Notes: generated from the letters alone by a model not told the origin. DNA of 64,000 nucleotides from Thalassia testudinum (GCA_037157565.1 JAZHRO010000073.1:17490501-17554500); one strand, 5' to 3'. Counted from the stretch's first letter, positions 9,887 through 21,387 are shown. Program-made: numbers and translations.

Positions 9887-10339
9887 TGGCCGTCCATCTT
9901 CTGGAAGTTGTAGATGGTGCCACAGATGTCGGATTGACTCGATTTTTGTGTCGTTGGGATGCGATCGTCGATCCGAATTCATCCGTGCGGTCGGATTTGT
10001 CATCTGAAGTACGGATTTACACCATCCTGGCCCTTGATCTTCTAGGGTTCCCCGGTCACTATCTTATGCTACGGATGCCCGATTAGGGCGATCTTAGAGT
10101 CGTTGAAATTCAATCGTCGCCCTGATCACATCCATACGGTTGGATCTTTGATCCGAGGCCCCGATAAAATGTTTACCCTGTCCAAGCACATAAAAGGAGA
10201 TAATTAACCTCCATTTTATTCAAACTACTCTAAATGCAAGATGATGCATGTTATGCAATATTTATATCATGAAATGCAATCCTATGCTTAAGAACATGCA
10301 TAAATAGACATTTTATGTAGTGTAAATGTGTTTACATCA

Positions 10340-10938
10340 TATCCCCATGCCTATCTTTTGCTAGTCCCTAGCAAAAACTATATGCTATTTATAAAGGAAT
10401 TAGGTTGGATTATTTGGACCTGGGTTATTTTCAATCATTAATAAATTGTCTACTTAGGAACTGAACTTTCAAAGACACAACAACACCCGCGTATCAGCCA
10501 AAATGCAGACCGCCTCAAGCCTCGCCTTATTCAAAGAAAAATTTCTTTTTCTCTTTTTACTCTTTTCTAATATTTTTTTGGATTTTCAAATTTTAGGGTT
10601 TAAGAGTGGCTTTCTACGGCCATTCAACTCACCCAAGATTTGTTGAGAACCCTAAGTTTTAAGCATCTTATTGTGAATGTGATAGACTCGTTGACCGGTA
10701 GTTAAAACGGAGTTCGGATTTCTACGCCTTTAGGTGACCTCAAAAAGAATTCTGTCTAAAGGTGTATCTTTACAACTGGTAGCTTTCTCCCTACTTTTAT
10801 TTTTTTACGGGGTCAACACAAGGGTGAATCCAGTGTATATCTCCCCGATTTATTCTACTTCTCCGCTGCTTCCTAAGTGTTTTAGGAATTTTTAGTGCAT
10901 TTACTGAGCTGGGTTCTGGACAACCGGTCGATGAGCTG
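10340..10938 (-). other. 3' UTR and polypurine tract of element A2
   Basis: Next to the 3' LTR the minus strand reads AAAAGATAGGCATGGGGATA, a purine-rich primer tract. The rest is non-coding and nearly matches the A1 3' UTR at 35284-35900, for example the ACCACCGACAACTTGCCAGC block found in both. It also resembles the 3' UTR of B on the other strand. Confidence 0.7.
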
Positions 10939-12708
10939 TTACCACCGACAACTTGCCAGCCATACTTGCGTGAATGTCAGGTCCGCTCCGAGATGAAAAC
11001 GAAAAAGAACTGTATATGTGCTGAGTTTAGTGCCTTCCGCTAGGCACACTATACAAAGAAAAGAAATGAAGAATTCACGAGTGCAGGTTAGAATTAAAAT
11101 AAACAGAAGAATCCTCCGACCTGTCAACAGAGGTCCACAGATGTGGACCAGATTGTGGTGCAGACCCATCCCCCATAATCGAGAATATCTTAGGCTCTGG
11201 ATAAAAATTACCCAAAACCTAAAATCAGAATGCAAGAGGGGTCGGGCCTGCGATTTATGAGGATGCAACTCAAGACCAAAAAGTCGGGTTACAGAGAATT
11301 GAAGTTCAAAAGGATAATCATTGACTGTGTGCTTGAGTTGAACATCCTTGAAACAAATGTCGTAAGGGTTCTGATTTGATGGTTTCAGCTTAAAAGGAAC
11401 CCTTTGACTGAATCTTCCATTTCCTCAAAAGTTAACTTCCCAAATTAGAACTTCCCAGCTCCTATCCTCCTCATTCCGAATGTTAAATTCTGAGACCTCT
11501 TGCATGTTAATCACCCCGTCTGAAATCTCCAAGTCTAAATGATGTGGCAGAATCAGAATTGACTTGGGTCTAATTATCTCAGAAATAGAATTATCGATAA
11601 GCTCAACGGGGTGTAACTGATAATTAGGGCATTGAATTGATTCCTCCAGAAAATGCGATTCTGGATCCGTAATGTGTGCCCTAATAAGATCAGTTTCCTC
11701 AGTTATTGGGCTATCAAATGATCTATCAGATTCCTCAGGCCCAATCATCTCACAGAAATCATGTTCAGAAAACTCGCTTGAGACTTCGCAACTTGAATCT
11801 TCACCATCAAAGAAATCAGGATCCGTATCAATGTATGTCCCAAAATCAGTTGTCACTTTATGTTCCCAGGAGACATACGTTTCCTCGTAACTCGGCTAAG
11901 GGATCTCAGGTGAAGAAATCAGATCTTCCTTAATTGGTCGCTTTAATTCAATCTGGTCATAACACGTGTCCCCCCCAATAGGTGCCTGAGCGGGTTCTGT
12001 CATTGGCTTTCCTGAAGAGGGTTCATCCTGGGAATCATCCCAAGATTGAATCAAAGCAACCACGAATCTCATCCTCAATTTCGCTAATTTCCCAAGTAGA
12101 AACTCACCCGGGTTCTTATCCTTAACGTCCTGGAGCCAATCCAACAAAGACTTATTCAAATCATCAATCATTTCAATCAGGGGCTCCAATCTCTCAATGC
12201 AAGGTATTGGCTGAACTTCTAAAGATTGTATAATATTCCTCAAGTTAGCCATAACCTTATCTTGAACCTGGTTAACCTGAACCAAATGAGTTGGTTCAGG
12301 GTTGGGTGGGTTTGATATCAATGCAGAGGAATTAACGAATTGAGATTCGTTATACCTTTCCTGATAATAGGTCATTTCGGATTGTTCAAAAGATGGTGAT
12401 GACCTAAAGGCAGCGAAATCAGAGGATGGGTAAAGATTGGTGTATCCTTCTTGATTGTAGATCGTATTAGGTTTTCCATGAAAGGAAGACGATCTATAAT
12501 CGATGTAGCTCTGAGAAGGATAGAAATCAGAATCAAAGTGTTCAGGGTTAGACCCTAAACATAGAGGTCCGGAGCTGTATCCCCAATTCGAATTATCCCA
12601 ACTAATTGATGGTCGATTACAATACGAGTCGGGATAATCGTCATGTTGAGGATAATTCACAACAGGAGGAAAAGAGTGGGAATGCGTGAAATATGTGGAA
12701 GGATTCAT
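10939..12708 (-). pseudogene. Orphan protein of non-autonomous elements (A2 copy), about 590 codons
   Basis: One continuous minus-strand frame runs from ATG at 12708 to a stop at 10939-10941. It is interrupted only by TAG at 11896-11898 and TGA at 11425-11427, with no frameshift. The frame is also open upstream to 12744, where TATTGCAGGGC looks like a splice acceptor. The first 150 residues are rich in Tyr, Asn, Ser and Pro. About residues 165-260 look helical (VNQVQDKVMANLRNIIQ, then LLDWLQDV). Next come a strongly acidic segment (TYIDTDPDFFDGEDSS) and a hydrophobic tail with WGMGLHHNLVHICG followed by LLFILIL. It occupies the place of gag-pol. Colinear homologues lie in B and, more diverged, in D. 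It shows no Gag, protease, RT or integrase motif. An env-like origin is possible because of the hydrophobic tail. Function is unknown. Confidence 0.65.
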
Positions 12709-12846
12709 GAGACACGGGAGGAAGAAAGGTGCCCTGCAATACAAATAATCAAACCTGTCCTTAAGTTGGTTAGCCTACAGACCTACAGACTCCCAAAACC
12801 CGTCTTGAGATAAAGGAACGATTTGATCTACTTCCGTCTGTTGAAT

Positions 12847-12965
12847 CCAACCAGTTAGAAGGAGGGACTGGGGAGAACGTTCTTCCTTCGGCTTGCGCCA
12901 CCGGTTCCTAGTGTACCCCCCAGCCGTGATCGTTTGACTCTGCTTCCCTAGCTAGACATTAGATT
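12847..12965 (-). promoter_or_regulatory. Conserved leader block shared by A2, A1 and B
   Basis: About 120 bp of non-coding leader is nearly identical to A1 at 42431-42549 and recognisable in B at 27743-27862 on the other strand. It includes AAGGAAGAACGTTCTCCCC, CTCCTTCTAACTGGTTGGAT and the CTAGGGAAGCAG region on the minus strand. Conservation in elements with unrelated coding content suggests a cis-acting RNA role such as packaging or splicing. That is inference. Confidence 0.55.
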
Positions 12966-13088
12966 GAATAGTAGAAACAGACTAATCGAAAATAATCTCG
13001 TTCTGGGTTCTGAAGAGCGAGTTCAATCCTTAAGGCCAACGTCTACTCTATTTTATTTAGGGCTAGGTTTGAATGTGCTTTGGAATGT

Positions 13089-13116
13089 GATGGGCCCTTT
13101 AAATGGGTTGTGCCCT
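13089..13116 (-). other. GGGCCC palindrome and short hairpin in the A2 leader
   Basis: TGGGCCCTTTAAATGGG followed by TTGTGCCC contains a 6-nt palindrome and a GGGCACAACCC hairpin on the minus strand. The same arrangement occurs in A1 (42671-42699) and B (27591-27620). A dimer-initiation-like role is possible. Confidence 0.4.
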
Positions 13117-13866
13117 TAATGATTGATTGATTTGTGTGTGCGTGCACAACCAATGATTTTCAAGCAAGATTATTTTTGATGTGGTGAATTTTAAGGTTCA
13201 AATCTTGCTTAGTAGCTTTTAGGATTCAACTTTAGGTATTTTCAAACAAGTTTCATTGGCACACCAGGTTTTACAAGCACAGGTGAAGATGTTTTCCTTT
13301 AAAGCTTAAAAAGAATGTGGAGTGCCTGGTAAATCCCTAAGAGTTGAACCTAAGTGGCAGCTACTTGATGAGTTTATTTTATTTGAAGTGGTGCGGACCA
13401 ACAACTCAAACAATTGGCCTGATGCACCACTTAATTAGGCACACAAATGATTACCTAATCTGATTTCTACTCAATTATGTGTTTGAATGTGTGTACCGGT
13501 TCCTGAGGTTGGTTTACCGGTTGAGTTTGAAAATCAGATGAGGTTATGTACCTCTTTGAGATTTTTTTAAGTTTTTCTTTTTTTTAATGTGGGGGTTGGG
13601 GTGAGTATGGGTGTCAAAAAATAAACAATCTAACCTTAGAGTTTATAAAAACACCTAGGTTGATTGATGTTTGAATTATTATATTGTGAAATGAAATCTA
13701 ATGGGTGGGGGGTGTGGGATAACTCACAGAACCTTCCACAGTACTTTACTTTGATCTATCGCTTTTTCCTGTCTCGAAAGAGTACCTGCAATTACAATAA
13801 GAAAGGAGAAAAAGTGAGGTAAATGATTTGTAAGTTACAAGACGCGAAGAGAAATCAAAGATCGTC

Positions 13867-13887
13867 GCCTCCCTGGCAACGACGCCA
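13867..13887 (-). other. Primer-binding site of element A2
   Basis: On the minus strand TGGCGTCGTTGCCAGGGAGG lies 3 bp inside the right LTR. It differs little from the Athila consensus TGGCGCCGTTGCCGGGGA, which is attributed to tRNA-Asp priming. It fixes the direction of the element. Confidence 0.8.
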
Positions 13888-13890
13888 AAA

Positions 13891-15666
13891 TGTTGAACGT
13901 TCGAATTGCTACGATAACGTGTTCGATTTTGGAGAACCTGTCGTTGTAGTTTGAAAGCGAAGAATTCGTGTTCAACAAATAAAATTTATACCGAAATGAA
14001 AATTCCGGGTCGAACATAGGGAGGCAGACGTTTGATTTAAAAATTACGCGTTTCTTTTTATTTGTCACGAAGTAATTCAATTTAAAACTATCTAAGTATC
14101 TACAACAAATAGAAGAGAGAGAGGGTAAGAGAGAGAGAGAGAGAATATTGCACATAGAAATCAAAATGAGATGTAGAATAAACATAGAATTTATCATCAG
14201 GGGGATTGTTCATTACAACTAGAAAGCATAAAACAATTACACTAGAAAGCGATAAATTTACTCTAGAAAGCATTAAAAGAATGGAGGGAGAAATGTCCTC
14301 CTCGACGATTGCTTAGAAGACGAGCAGAACTACTCTAGAAAGCAGTAAATCTATACTAGAAAGCAGTAAAAAGAATAGGGAGAGTGAAATCCTCCTCGAC
14401 GGTTGCTTAGAGGATGAGCCGGACGGGACGACGCCTGGACGAAGGAGAACGAAGCACGACGAAGGAGGACAAAGCAGAAGAACGGGAACGGAGCAGCACG
14501 CCGTCGTCGTCGCGGGATCCACTTCCGAAGGGGACGAAAATTTGGACTTTATCTCGCGAGAAGCATCCTGGGTGTGGGACAAGCTTCTCTTGAGCTTTGG
14601 AGGGGTAGAGAAGAGAAGGAAGGGATGAGAATTTCGTATGGAGGGGGTCTCCTTTTATAGTTGCAAGGAGTGGGGGCAAAATGGGCATTACAACTTTAAA
14701 ATAATAAATGAGGGATCTTTAGTGACGGATAAATCCGTCACTAAAGCCCCCAACGTGGACGTAGCTCCCATGCCCACGCGCGCCTCCTCAGCTGCCCGCT
14801 TCCTTAACACCATCGCACGTTCATTGATTCTCAGCGATCGGACGGCTTAAGACGCATCTCTGCCCGTTGCTGCGCCCGCCTAGCACGTGCGATCGTGCGT
14901 GACGACGCACGTTCAATAGCGCGTGATCTCGATTGAGCGCTGACGGCCGTTCGATCGCGATCCAACGCCTGCCATCGCCCGCACGCCCGCGCCTTCCTCA
15001 CCTTCGTTGCGGCACGAACCCGCGCTCGCAGCTCACGTAAGCGCGCTCGATCGCTACGCTACGAGGCGTGGATGGTTGAGCGGACGCTTTTAAGCGCGGC
15101 TGACCACAACCGTTGGATCGAGATCTAACGGCAGAGAGCGAGCGAGTGCGGGGTCTTCAGTGGTTGCATGCGACCGTTTGGGTGGCCGAGATGGCACCAC
15201 GTGGCACCATCTTGGCCGTCCATCTTCTGGAAGTTGTAGATGGTGCCATAGATGTCGGATTGACTCAATTTTTTGTGTCGTTGGGCTGCCATCGTCGATC
15301 CGAATTCATCCGTACGGTTGGATTTGTCATATGAAGTGCGGATTTACACCATCGTGGCCCTTGATCTTCTAGGGTTCCCTAGTCACTATCTGATGCTACG
15401 GATGCCCGATTAGGGTGATTTTGGAGTCGTTGAACTCCAATTGTCGCCCTGATCACATCTATACGGTTGGATCTTTGATCCGAGGCCCTGATAAAATGTT
15501 TGCCCTGTCCAAGCACATAAAAGGAGACAATTAACCTCCATTTTATTTAAACTACTCTAAATGCAAGATGATGCATGTTATGCAATATTTATATCATGAA
15601 ATGCTATCCTATGCTTAAAAATATGCATAAATAGACATTTTAAGTAGTGTAAATGTGTTTACATCA
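13891..15666 (-). repeat. 5' LTR of element A2
   Basis: This is a 1,776-bp direct repeat of the LTR at 8576-10339, with a few percent divergence by eye. It has the G-box dyad at 15189-15212, a tRNA-like pair at about 15004-15070, the TTTAGTGAC palindrome at 14718-14745 and a TATA box at 14652-14659. It holds two hairpin copies near 14295 and 14391 and a GA tract (CT on the sense strand) near 14112-14143. Confidence 0.9.
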
Positions 15667-15994
15667 ATTTGTTTCGAAATATATGATTGTTTCTCTCTCT
15701 CTCTCTCTTTCTTTTATATTTTGCAAGTAGATTAGCTAGATAAAATTTCATCAACCTGATCTCTTGCCCTATTAAAAATAAAAAAATTATAAAAGATAAA
15801 AAATGACAAAAAATAAATAAAGCGAAACATGTATTTTTCAAAACCAAACTTCACCTTCCCATGTTTGACCTGGGACTCACTTTTTGAGTTTCGGTTATAA
15901 ATTTTTTCTGATCGACGAATGTTCTCGTGAATCGAACTACGACGATGGATTTTCCAAACCCGAACCCTTTCCTCGTGTGAATCTGATGTTATTA

Positions 15995-16236
15995 GCACCA
16001 TTGCCGGGGATCTCGCTCTTCATTTTGGTGCCGTTGCTGAGGAGGCAATGCTCTTTGGTTTTTTCATGTTTTTTGCCTTAACTTTTATCTTACTTTTTCT
16101 ATGATATTATTGTGATTGCAGGTACTCTTCCGTGGTGGGCCAGAGCGGTTATAATGGAGAAAAGTGTGGATGAAGGTTCTGTAAGTGTATCCCCACCACC
16201 CCTACCCATTAGATTTCACTTCGTCATACTAATAAC
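15995..16236 (+). other. Resumed primer-binding region and start of the B leader
   Basis: After the B' insertion the sequence continues GCACCATTGCCGGGGATC and then, 23 bp on, TTTTGGTGCCGTTGCTGAGG (16023-16042). Both resemble the Athila primer-binding site, so element B carries two tandem site-like copies. A TTGTGATTGCAGGTAC stretch near 16110 resembles a splice acceptor and is matched in the A2 and A1 leaders. The leader is then broken by element D. Confidence 0.6.
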
Positions 16237-17084
16237 TAATGGAACAATTCTCATTTTTGTTGAATTTTTAAACATAAAGTGATGTGTCATATTTTGTCGC
16301 GTGGCAGAAAATCACTTAATCAAAGATTAAAATAGGTGTCAATTTAAACCATGAGGGTTAGGTTGTATCCACATGGAGGTTTAAGCCTAATAAAACTCGT
16401 AAATTGCTTATCTTATTATTCCATCATGATAGAGCCTACAATTATAGTTTAACATGCAATGTACGTAAGGCTAATAGATTAAATAGATATGCAATCAGAT
16501 AATATAGCAAAAACTCAAGGGGCTGGCTGCAATTCATGTAATAAATAAATATTCTAAGAAACATAGCCCACAATTTTCTAAACCAAGAAAGTCAGCCAAC
16601 AACTTAATCCCCTTGCATTATTGAATTAGCCATGTGCGTTGGAAGAGGGATTGAATGCATAGGAGAAAAGAATGAATTACCAGATAATTATAGAAAAGCT
16701 GAGGGGCTGGTCAACAATATTACTCAATAAATTAGAATTATTTTATTTGAAATAAACACTCACACAATATTGCTCTGGAGGATGGTCGGTCGGTGCGAGG
16801 GTAGTTCGATGATGGTGGAATCATGGCATGGGGCAGCCGGGCATGGCCGGTTAGAAGAAAGGGAGATGGTGGGTCACGCTCTGTTTACAGCAGCTTGCGG
16901 CACTGGCGATGGGTGCGCGAGGGGTGTGGACGGCTGAGGTGAGCTGCAAATGGAGTGGTCGCCAGGCGTGCGCTAGGTGGAACGACGTGGGGGCACTGGC
17001 TACATTGTTGGTGGCGCGGGCTGCGTTGCTGGTGGTGCGGGATACGCTGCTGGTGGTGCACCCACACGCAGAGCCCGTTGCTGG

Positions 17085-18911
17085 TGGTGTGTGATTGCAC
17101 GGGTTTCGCATGTTTGAAATCGAGGTTACAAGTAACCCATCATTGTAGTTGCAAAACTCGTGATCAAATAAAATTTATACCGAAACTCCAAGGGAGTTCC
17201 AGGTTGAACACAGGGAGGCAACGTTTACTTTGTATGAAAATCGTGCATTGATTTATTTGTTTTTGGTATTTTAAAGTTCTGTTATTTTTTTGTGTTTTTG
17301 AAAGAAGATAAGAAGAATAAATCACAAGAGATATTGAACAAATGTGATATATATCATGAATGTCTATTACAATAATCTACGAAAGCATAAAAAGAGATGG
17401 TGATGAGAAGAAATCTCCCGAAGTGGCTATTCGGTGAGACAATGGTACCTGGCAGAAGCTCGGACGAAGGAGGTGAGGAGCGGGATGATGGAGGTGAGAT
17501 GCAGGAGGACGTTAGGTAGAGGAAAGCTTCAGTGTAGCTTTGGAATGGTGGTGAGGAGGTAGAGATGATCTACTACTGGAATGGAGGTGGGAGGATGGCT
17601 CCAAGATGACTTATGAATGGGGATGGGAAGATGGAGGAATATTTAGTAAGGCAGAGGTTCGCTACACTAATAGGAGCCTTGGGAGCTTGAGAGTAAGCTC
17701 TAATGGAGTGTTGGTAGGCTTGCTAGAGCTTAGGAGTAGTTGGGAGTAGAGTAGGTAGAGATGAAGAAGAATGGGGGGTGTAGGGGTGTTTATATAGTGG
17801 AGGGAAGAAGAGCATCCCGCACATAGGCATTCAGCAACAGCTACAAGCATCACTAAAGGCCGCTCAAGCTGTCGCCAAAAGATCCATGCCTCTTCAATGC
17901 CTTTGCTGGCGCACGCACTACGCAGGCCATTTAGTGATAGCTGCAAGTGTCACTAAAGGCCCGTTCTTCTGTCGTAAATCCCACGTCCAACACTCACCCT
18001 CGCAGCTGTCATAGGCGTGGCGATCGTCGATCATTGGATCAGGCGTGGATGACTACGATTGCGAGAGGAGAGCGTGTGCCTGCCAGCGTTTGAAATTCAC
18101 ACCACTGGTGCGTGCGTTGGCAGCCATCGGATGAGGCATTGCACGGTTGAGGTGCGCTTGCAGATCACGCGCGCTCTGATTTGAATCGCGCTCCTCGCAC
18201 TATTGTGAAGATCCGACGGCGGGCGCTGCTCGCGATCGACTTAAATGCACACCCTAGATGGCATGCGTGTGATCTGGCGTTTCCTTCGCGTCGGTGGGTG
18301 ACGTTGGATTGCACGTGGGGAATCTCAACCGCTCGATTGCGATCGGGTGGCCCTATTGCAGCTGGCATTCTAGTGGGCGTAGCGCATCGCGGCTCGATCT
18401 CACGCTCGCTCTTTGAGATCTCTCATCCTCATTGTTGCGCCACATCTGTGGGTGTGTTGTGAAGAAGAATTGCGACTGTGCAGTGAGGGCTGCCTCTCAG
18501 TCGTTGGATCTTCATCCAACGGTTGAGATCACTTAAGGGGCAGCCTTTGAAGATGTGGCGGGTGGCTTTGGGCACTCGAGATGGTGACACGTGGCGACAT
18601 CTGGACTATCCACACTTCATTGCTTGCAGAGGATGCCACGGTGCTCGGATCGAGGTGATTTCTATTTTGTTAGATTGCGATTGTCGCTCTGGATCCATTC
18701 GTACGGTTGGATTTTTCATCCAAAGTTCGTAAGGACGTCGCATTGCCTCCTGGCCATATAAAATAAAGGAATTAATATACAAAACATACAACTATCCTAA
18801 ATGCCATGCAATGGATGTTATGCAGTATTTATAACATGATATGCAATGCTAAGCCTAGGAACTATCATAAATAAGCAATTTATCATGAATTCTTGTGTGT
18901 TTATTAATGCA
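17085..18911 (-). mobile_element. Solo LTR E inside the left LTR of D
   Basis: A 1.8-kb LTR-like block interrupts D sequence that is continuous near 26140-26170. It carries the superfamily marks: ACACAGGGAGGC near 17208, a TATA-like ATATAAAC on the minus strand near 17792, CACTAAAGGCC motifs near 17850-17965, a CACGTG dyad at 18579-18602 and a TTGGATCTTCATCCAA dyad near 18502. Its U3 terminus is near 18911. Both exact ends and the target duplication are unresolved. Confidence 0.6.
18579..18602. promoter_or_regulatory. G-box dyad in solo LTR E
   Basis: AGATGGTGA, CACGTG and GCGACATCT form an imperfect dyad. The exact CACGTG core is kept although the flanks differ from family A. Confidence 0.5.
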
Positions 18912-19744
18912 CCAACATGCGGGGGCGAGGATGTGCGAGGGGACTTAGGTAGGGGTGGCTTGCTAGTGGCGTGCACAAGGATGTGCGTAAGGAGCTGGTG
19001 GCGAGCGGTGGGTGTGATAGCGTGTAGAGAAGGTCTTGCTGGTGCGTGTGCGCAGGACGCATGCGGTCGCTACGTGGTGAGTGTGGTGTTGGTGGCACTC
19101 TCGGTTGCATGTGGGTGCAAAGGAGATGTTGGGTTCCTTTTGGAAAGTTGCAGGGGGCGGTTGGAAGAAGAAGAAGAAGGAAAGGGAAGAAGAAAAGGAA
19201 GGGGAAGGGCAGAGGCTTTGGCGAGGGAGCTCGATGGTGCTCTGGATGGTGTTGGTAGTGGTGATGGTGTGTGTGCTATCACCGCACACACCACGACAGG
19301 GAAGGTGGAGGTGTTATCTTTTATCCACAGTGCACGCTTTCTCCACAGTGTTTGCCCCGGCCACGGTGTTGGCGAGGGAGGAGATCCCCGTAGGGGGAAG
19401 GATGTTTTCAAAAGAGAAGAGCCCCTGCTTTTGTACTTCTTCGCGAATCATCTCCACCTCCTCTCCCCTTTTCACGGCTTCCATTAACTCTACCTAAAAA
19501 TAGCCTGTTTTGGGTTGGCCAGCCATGAAGAGGGTGAGTGGGTTAGGCGGAGGAGCTTGGATTTATTCCTAAAATAATAAAATATGAAATAATTATTTAT
19601 ATTTATAAGATGCAATAACACATATGCAAACCTAAGTAATGATGCATGAATCATTTTATGACCTAATGTAGGTGTTAACGAACATAAAATGCAAGAATAA
19701 AGTTAACTTAGGTGTAACAGTAGTCCATTCAAATGGACTCATCA

Positions 19745-21387
19745 AATACCTTCATGCATAAGTTTTGCTTGTCCCTAGCAAAAATGAAAAGTGATGGAAG
19801 TGACCAAAGGATTTCTTCTTTTCTAATTCCAAAAACTTAGAGATTTAGAAAAATGTGAAGTGATAGTAGCCTAGGTAATGGATCCAAGTGAAAAGCCAAC
19901 TTACACTTACAGTTTATACTTAACCCTTGATAAAACTTCTATTAGGATAGGCAAATCCTTCCCTCAAGGATAAAGTAGAAAAGAATATGAGATTTGGCCC
20001 CAGCTTTCTAGCTTAGGTAGGACATACAGAGTCAAATGGATTTATATTTAGTGGTTTACACTCGTCTGGTGTTACATGTAGTCTACTACTAGAGACTCTA
20101 AATCTTTAGACTATCAAGCAAGTCACCCCAGAGAGAGGTTAAAAACTGTGCTCTCTATGCGTTCCTTTGTACTCACTCACTCTCTCTTTTCATTTTTCAT
20201 TTTTTCTTTTTCTTCTTCCTTTTCTGAGATCACATATCTTACCTGATTTTGTAAATGTACTCACTATTTGGTGGCCTCACGTAGCATCCACATTTTAGGT
20301 AAAGTTCTAATAACCCTACAACTAAGTTAGAAGTCCTCAGCCAGTATTCGGACAATCAGAAATACTGGAAAATAGGTATGGACAATATTTTGTGGATCGC
20401 AATGAATGTTATTGTTGTTGCCTCCAAAACATCGACATAATGAAAAATGATACTAAGATAAATTATAAACTTGAACTCTTTTCTTGTTCTTTTCTCTCTC
20501 TCTTCTTTTTTTTTCATATTTTTCTAACTATAAATGTTTCTTTTTCTTTTTCTTTTTTTTTTTAACTACTAACACAAAATGACGTATACTTTTATTAATG
20601 AGGCATTATTAGGGATGATGATGATCAAGAGGATGTTGTGTAGCTTATTTGGTGGAAGTGCCTACTCTTGACATTGGGAAGGAATGGATAGGACAATTGT
20701 ATTTCTGACTTTTGACACTATTACCCTCCTTCAGTCGAGGACTCTATGAAGGATGGTCATAACCATCCACCATAGTCATAGTTTTATTATGACTCTATCT
20801 CTATGTATCTGCCTTGTTTGGCGACTCTCAGGATTTCACACACTATTTGCATACAAGAACAGAGAGCGAAAACTATGCCTAACTCTGAGGTATCATCATC
20901 TAATTGTCTAGAACTTAAGAGTCCTTACACTAGATTTAGTGCACCAGTAATCTCTCTACTTTCTCCTTACAAACAATAGGTGGATCTAATAGAAGATAGT
21001 TTGCTTAACTCCCTTCAAATTGTCTATGGATTTAGTCAACTAAAAATGCTTAGTGGTTTTCTTCAAAGATCCATTACCCAGTATATGTGCATGTGAATGT
21101 ACTGGATTCTAAACTCAGAAACAATTTAACAAGAAACTCTTCAATGACACCTCCTTGACAAAGATGTTTTGCTAGTGCACCCAACCTAAATGCATGAATC
21201 CTACCTAAAAATGCAAAATGCACACCCCCATGCCTAAATCTTACAATGTCCTCATTGTAAAATTAAAACTGGGGGAGAAAGGAAGGAAATCACCTGATGA
21301 AGGCATTATTCAGGACGTTGGGTTGCCTCCCAACAAGCGTTGCATTTTCTGTCAACAGCTGGACTTATAGGGAACCTGTAAGTCTGG
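19745..21387 (-). other. 3' UTR of element D
   Basis: No coding region is supported. A polypurine tract lies next to the LTR. The sequence includes pyrimidine-rich runs near 20170-20225 and 20480-20565. Confidence 0.55.

Larger units (their letters stand above)
8576..10339 (-). repeat. 3' LTR of element A2
   Basis: This is a 1,764-bp LTR. In sense order on the minus strand it has a CACGTG dyad, the CCGTTGGAT/ATCCAACGG dyad, a tRNA-like pair, the TTTAGTGAC dyad, a TATA box, two copies of the R-U5 hairpin and a CT tract. The U3 part (about 9420-9900) is strikingly GC- and CpG-rich compared with the AT-rich surroundings. Confidence 0.9.
8576..15666 (-). mobile_element. Element A2: complete non-autonomous Athila-family retrotransposon
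   Basis: Two LTRs (8576-10339 and 13891-15666), both TGTTGAACG...TTTACATCA on the + strand, flank a 3.55-kb internal region. The direct repeats ATTTG (8571-8575 and 15667-15671) are a perfect target duplication. A primer-binding site lies next to the right LTR and a polypurine tract next to the left LTR, so the element reads on the minus strand. There is no gag, protease, RT, RNase H or integrase. Instead one reading frame (10939-12708) encodes an orphan protein. The LTRs, leader and 3' UTR are close to those of the gag-pol element A1 at 33601-45191. The two LTRs differ by only a few percent by eye, so the insertion is fairly recent. Confidence 0.9.
7289..15994 (+). mobile_element. Solo LTR B', inserted in B's primer-binding site and itself split by element A2
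   Basis: The LTR consists of 7289-8575 plus 15672-15994, about 1.6 kb when A2 is removed. It starts TGATGTAGACAC and ends TGTTATTA, where the last CA appears mutated to TA. The flanks GCGCT (7284-7288) and GCACC (15995-15999) fit a duplicated GCGCC. It has the superfamily modules: CATGTG dyad, TTGGATC dyad near 7834, a tRNA-like pair, TTTAGTGAT...GTCACTAA, TATA box, hairpin near 8476 and a CT tract at 15690. No internal sequence of its own is present, so LTR-LTR recombination probably removed it. Confidence 0.75.
16237..19744 (-). repeat. 3' LTR of element D, interrupted by solo LTR E
   Basis: The LTR starts TAATGGAACAATTC, a mutated form of the TGATGGAGCGATTC of the partner LTR, and ends GGACTCATCA. 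Its first about 225 bp match 24612-24833. Its last about 830 bp match 26048-26977. The middle part 16463-16950 has no counterpart in the right LTR. The next bases (ATACCTTCATGCATAAG) form the polypurine tract on the minus strand. Confidence 0.75.

Noticed and set aside
18846..19497. Open frames up to 213 codons in the left LTR of D and matching frames at 26051-26719
   Set aside because: Overlapping frames exist on both strands in GC- and GA-rich LTR sequence. There is no domain, and the two LTR copies do not preserve one frame.
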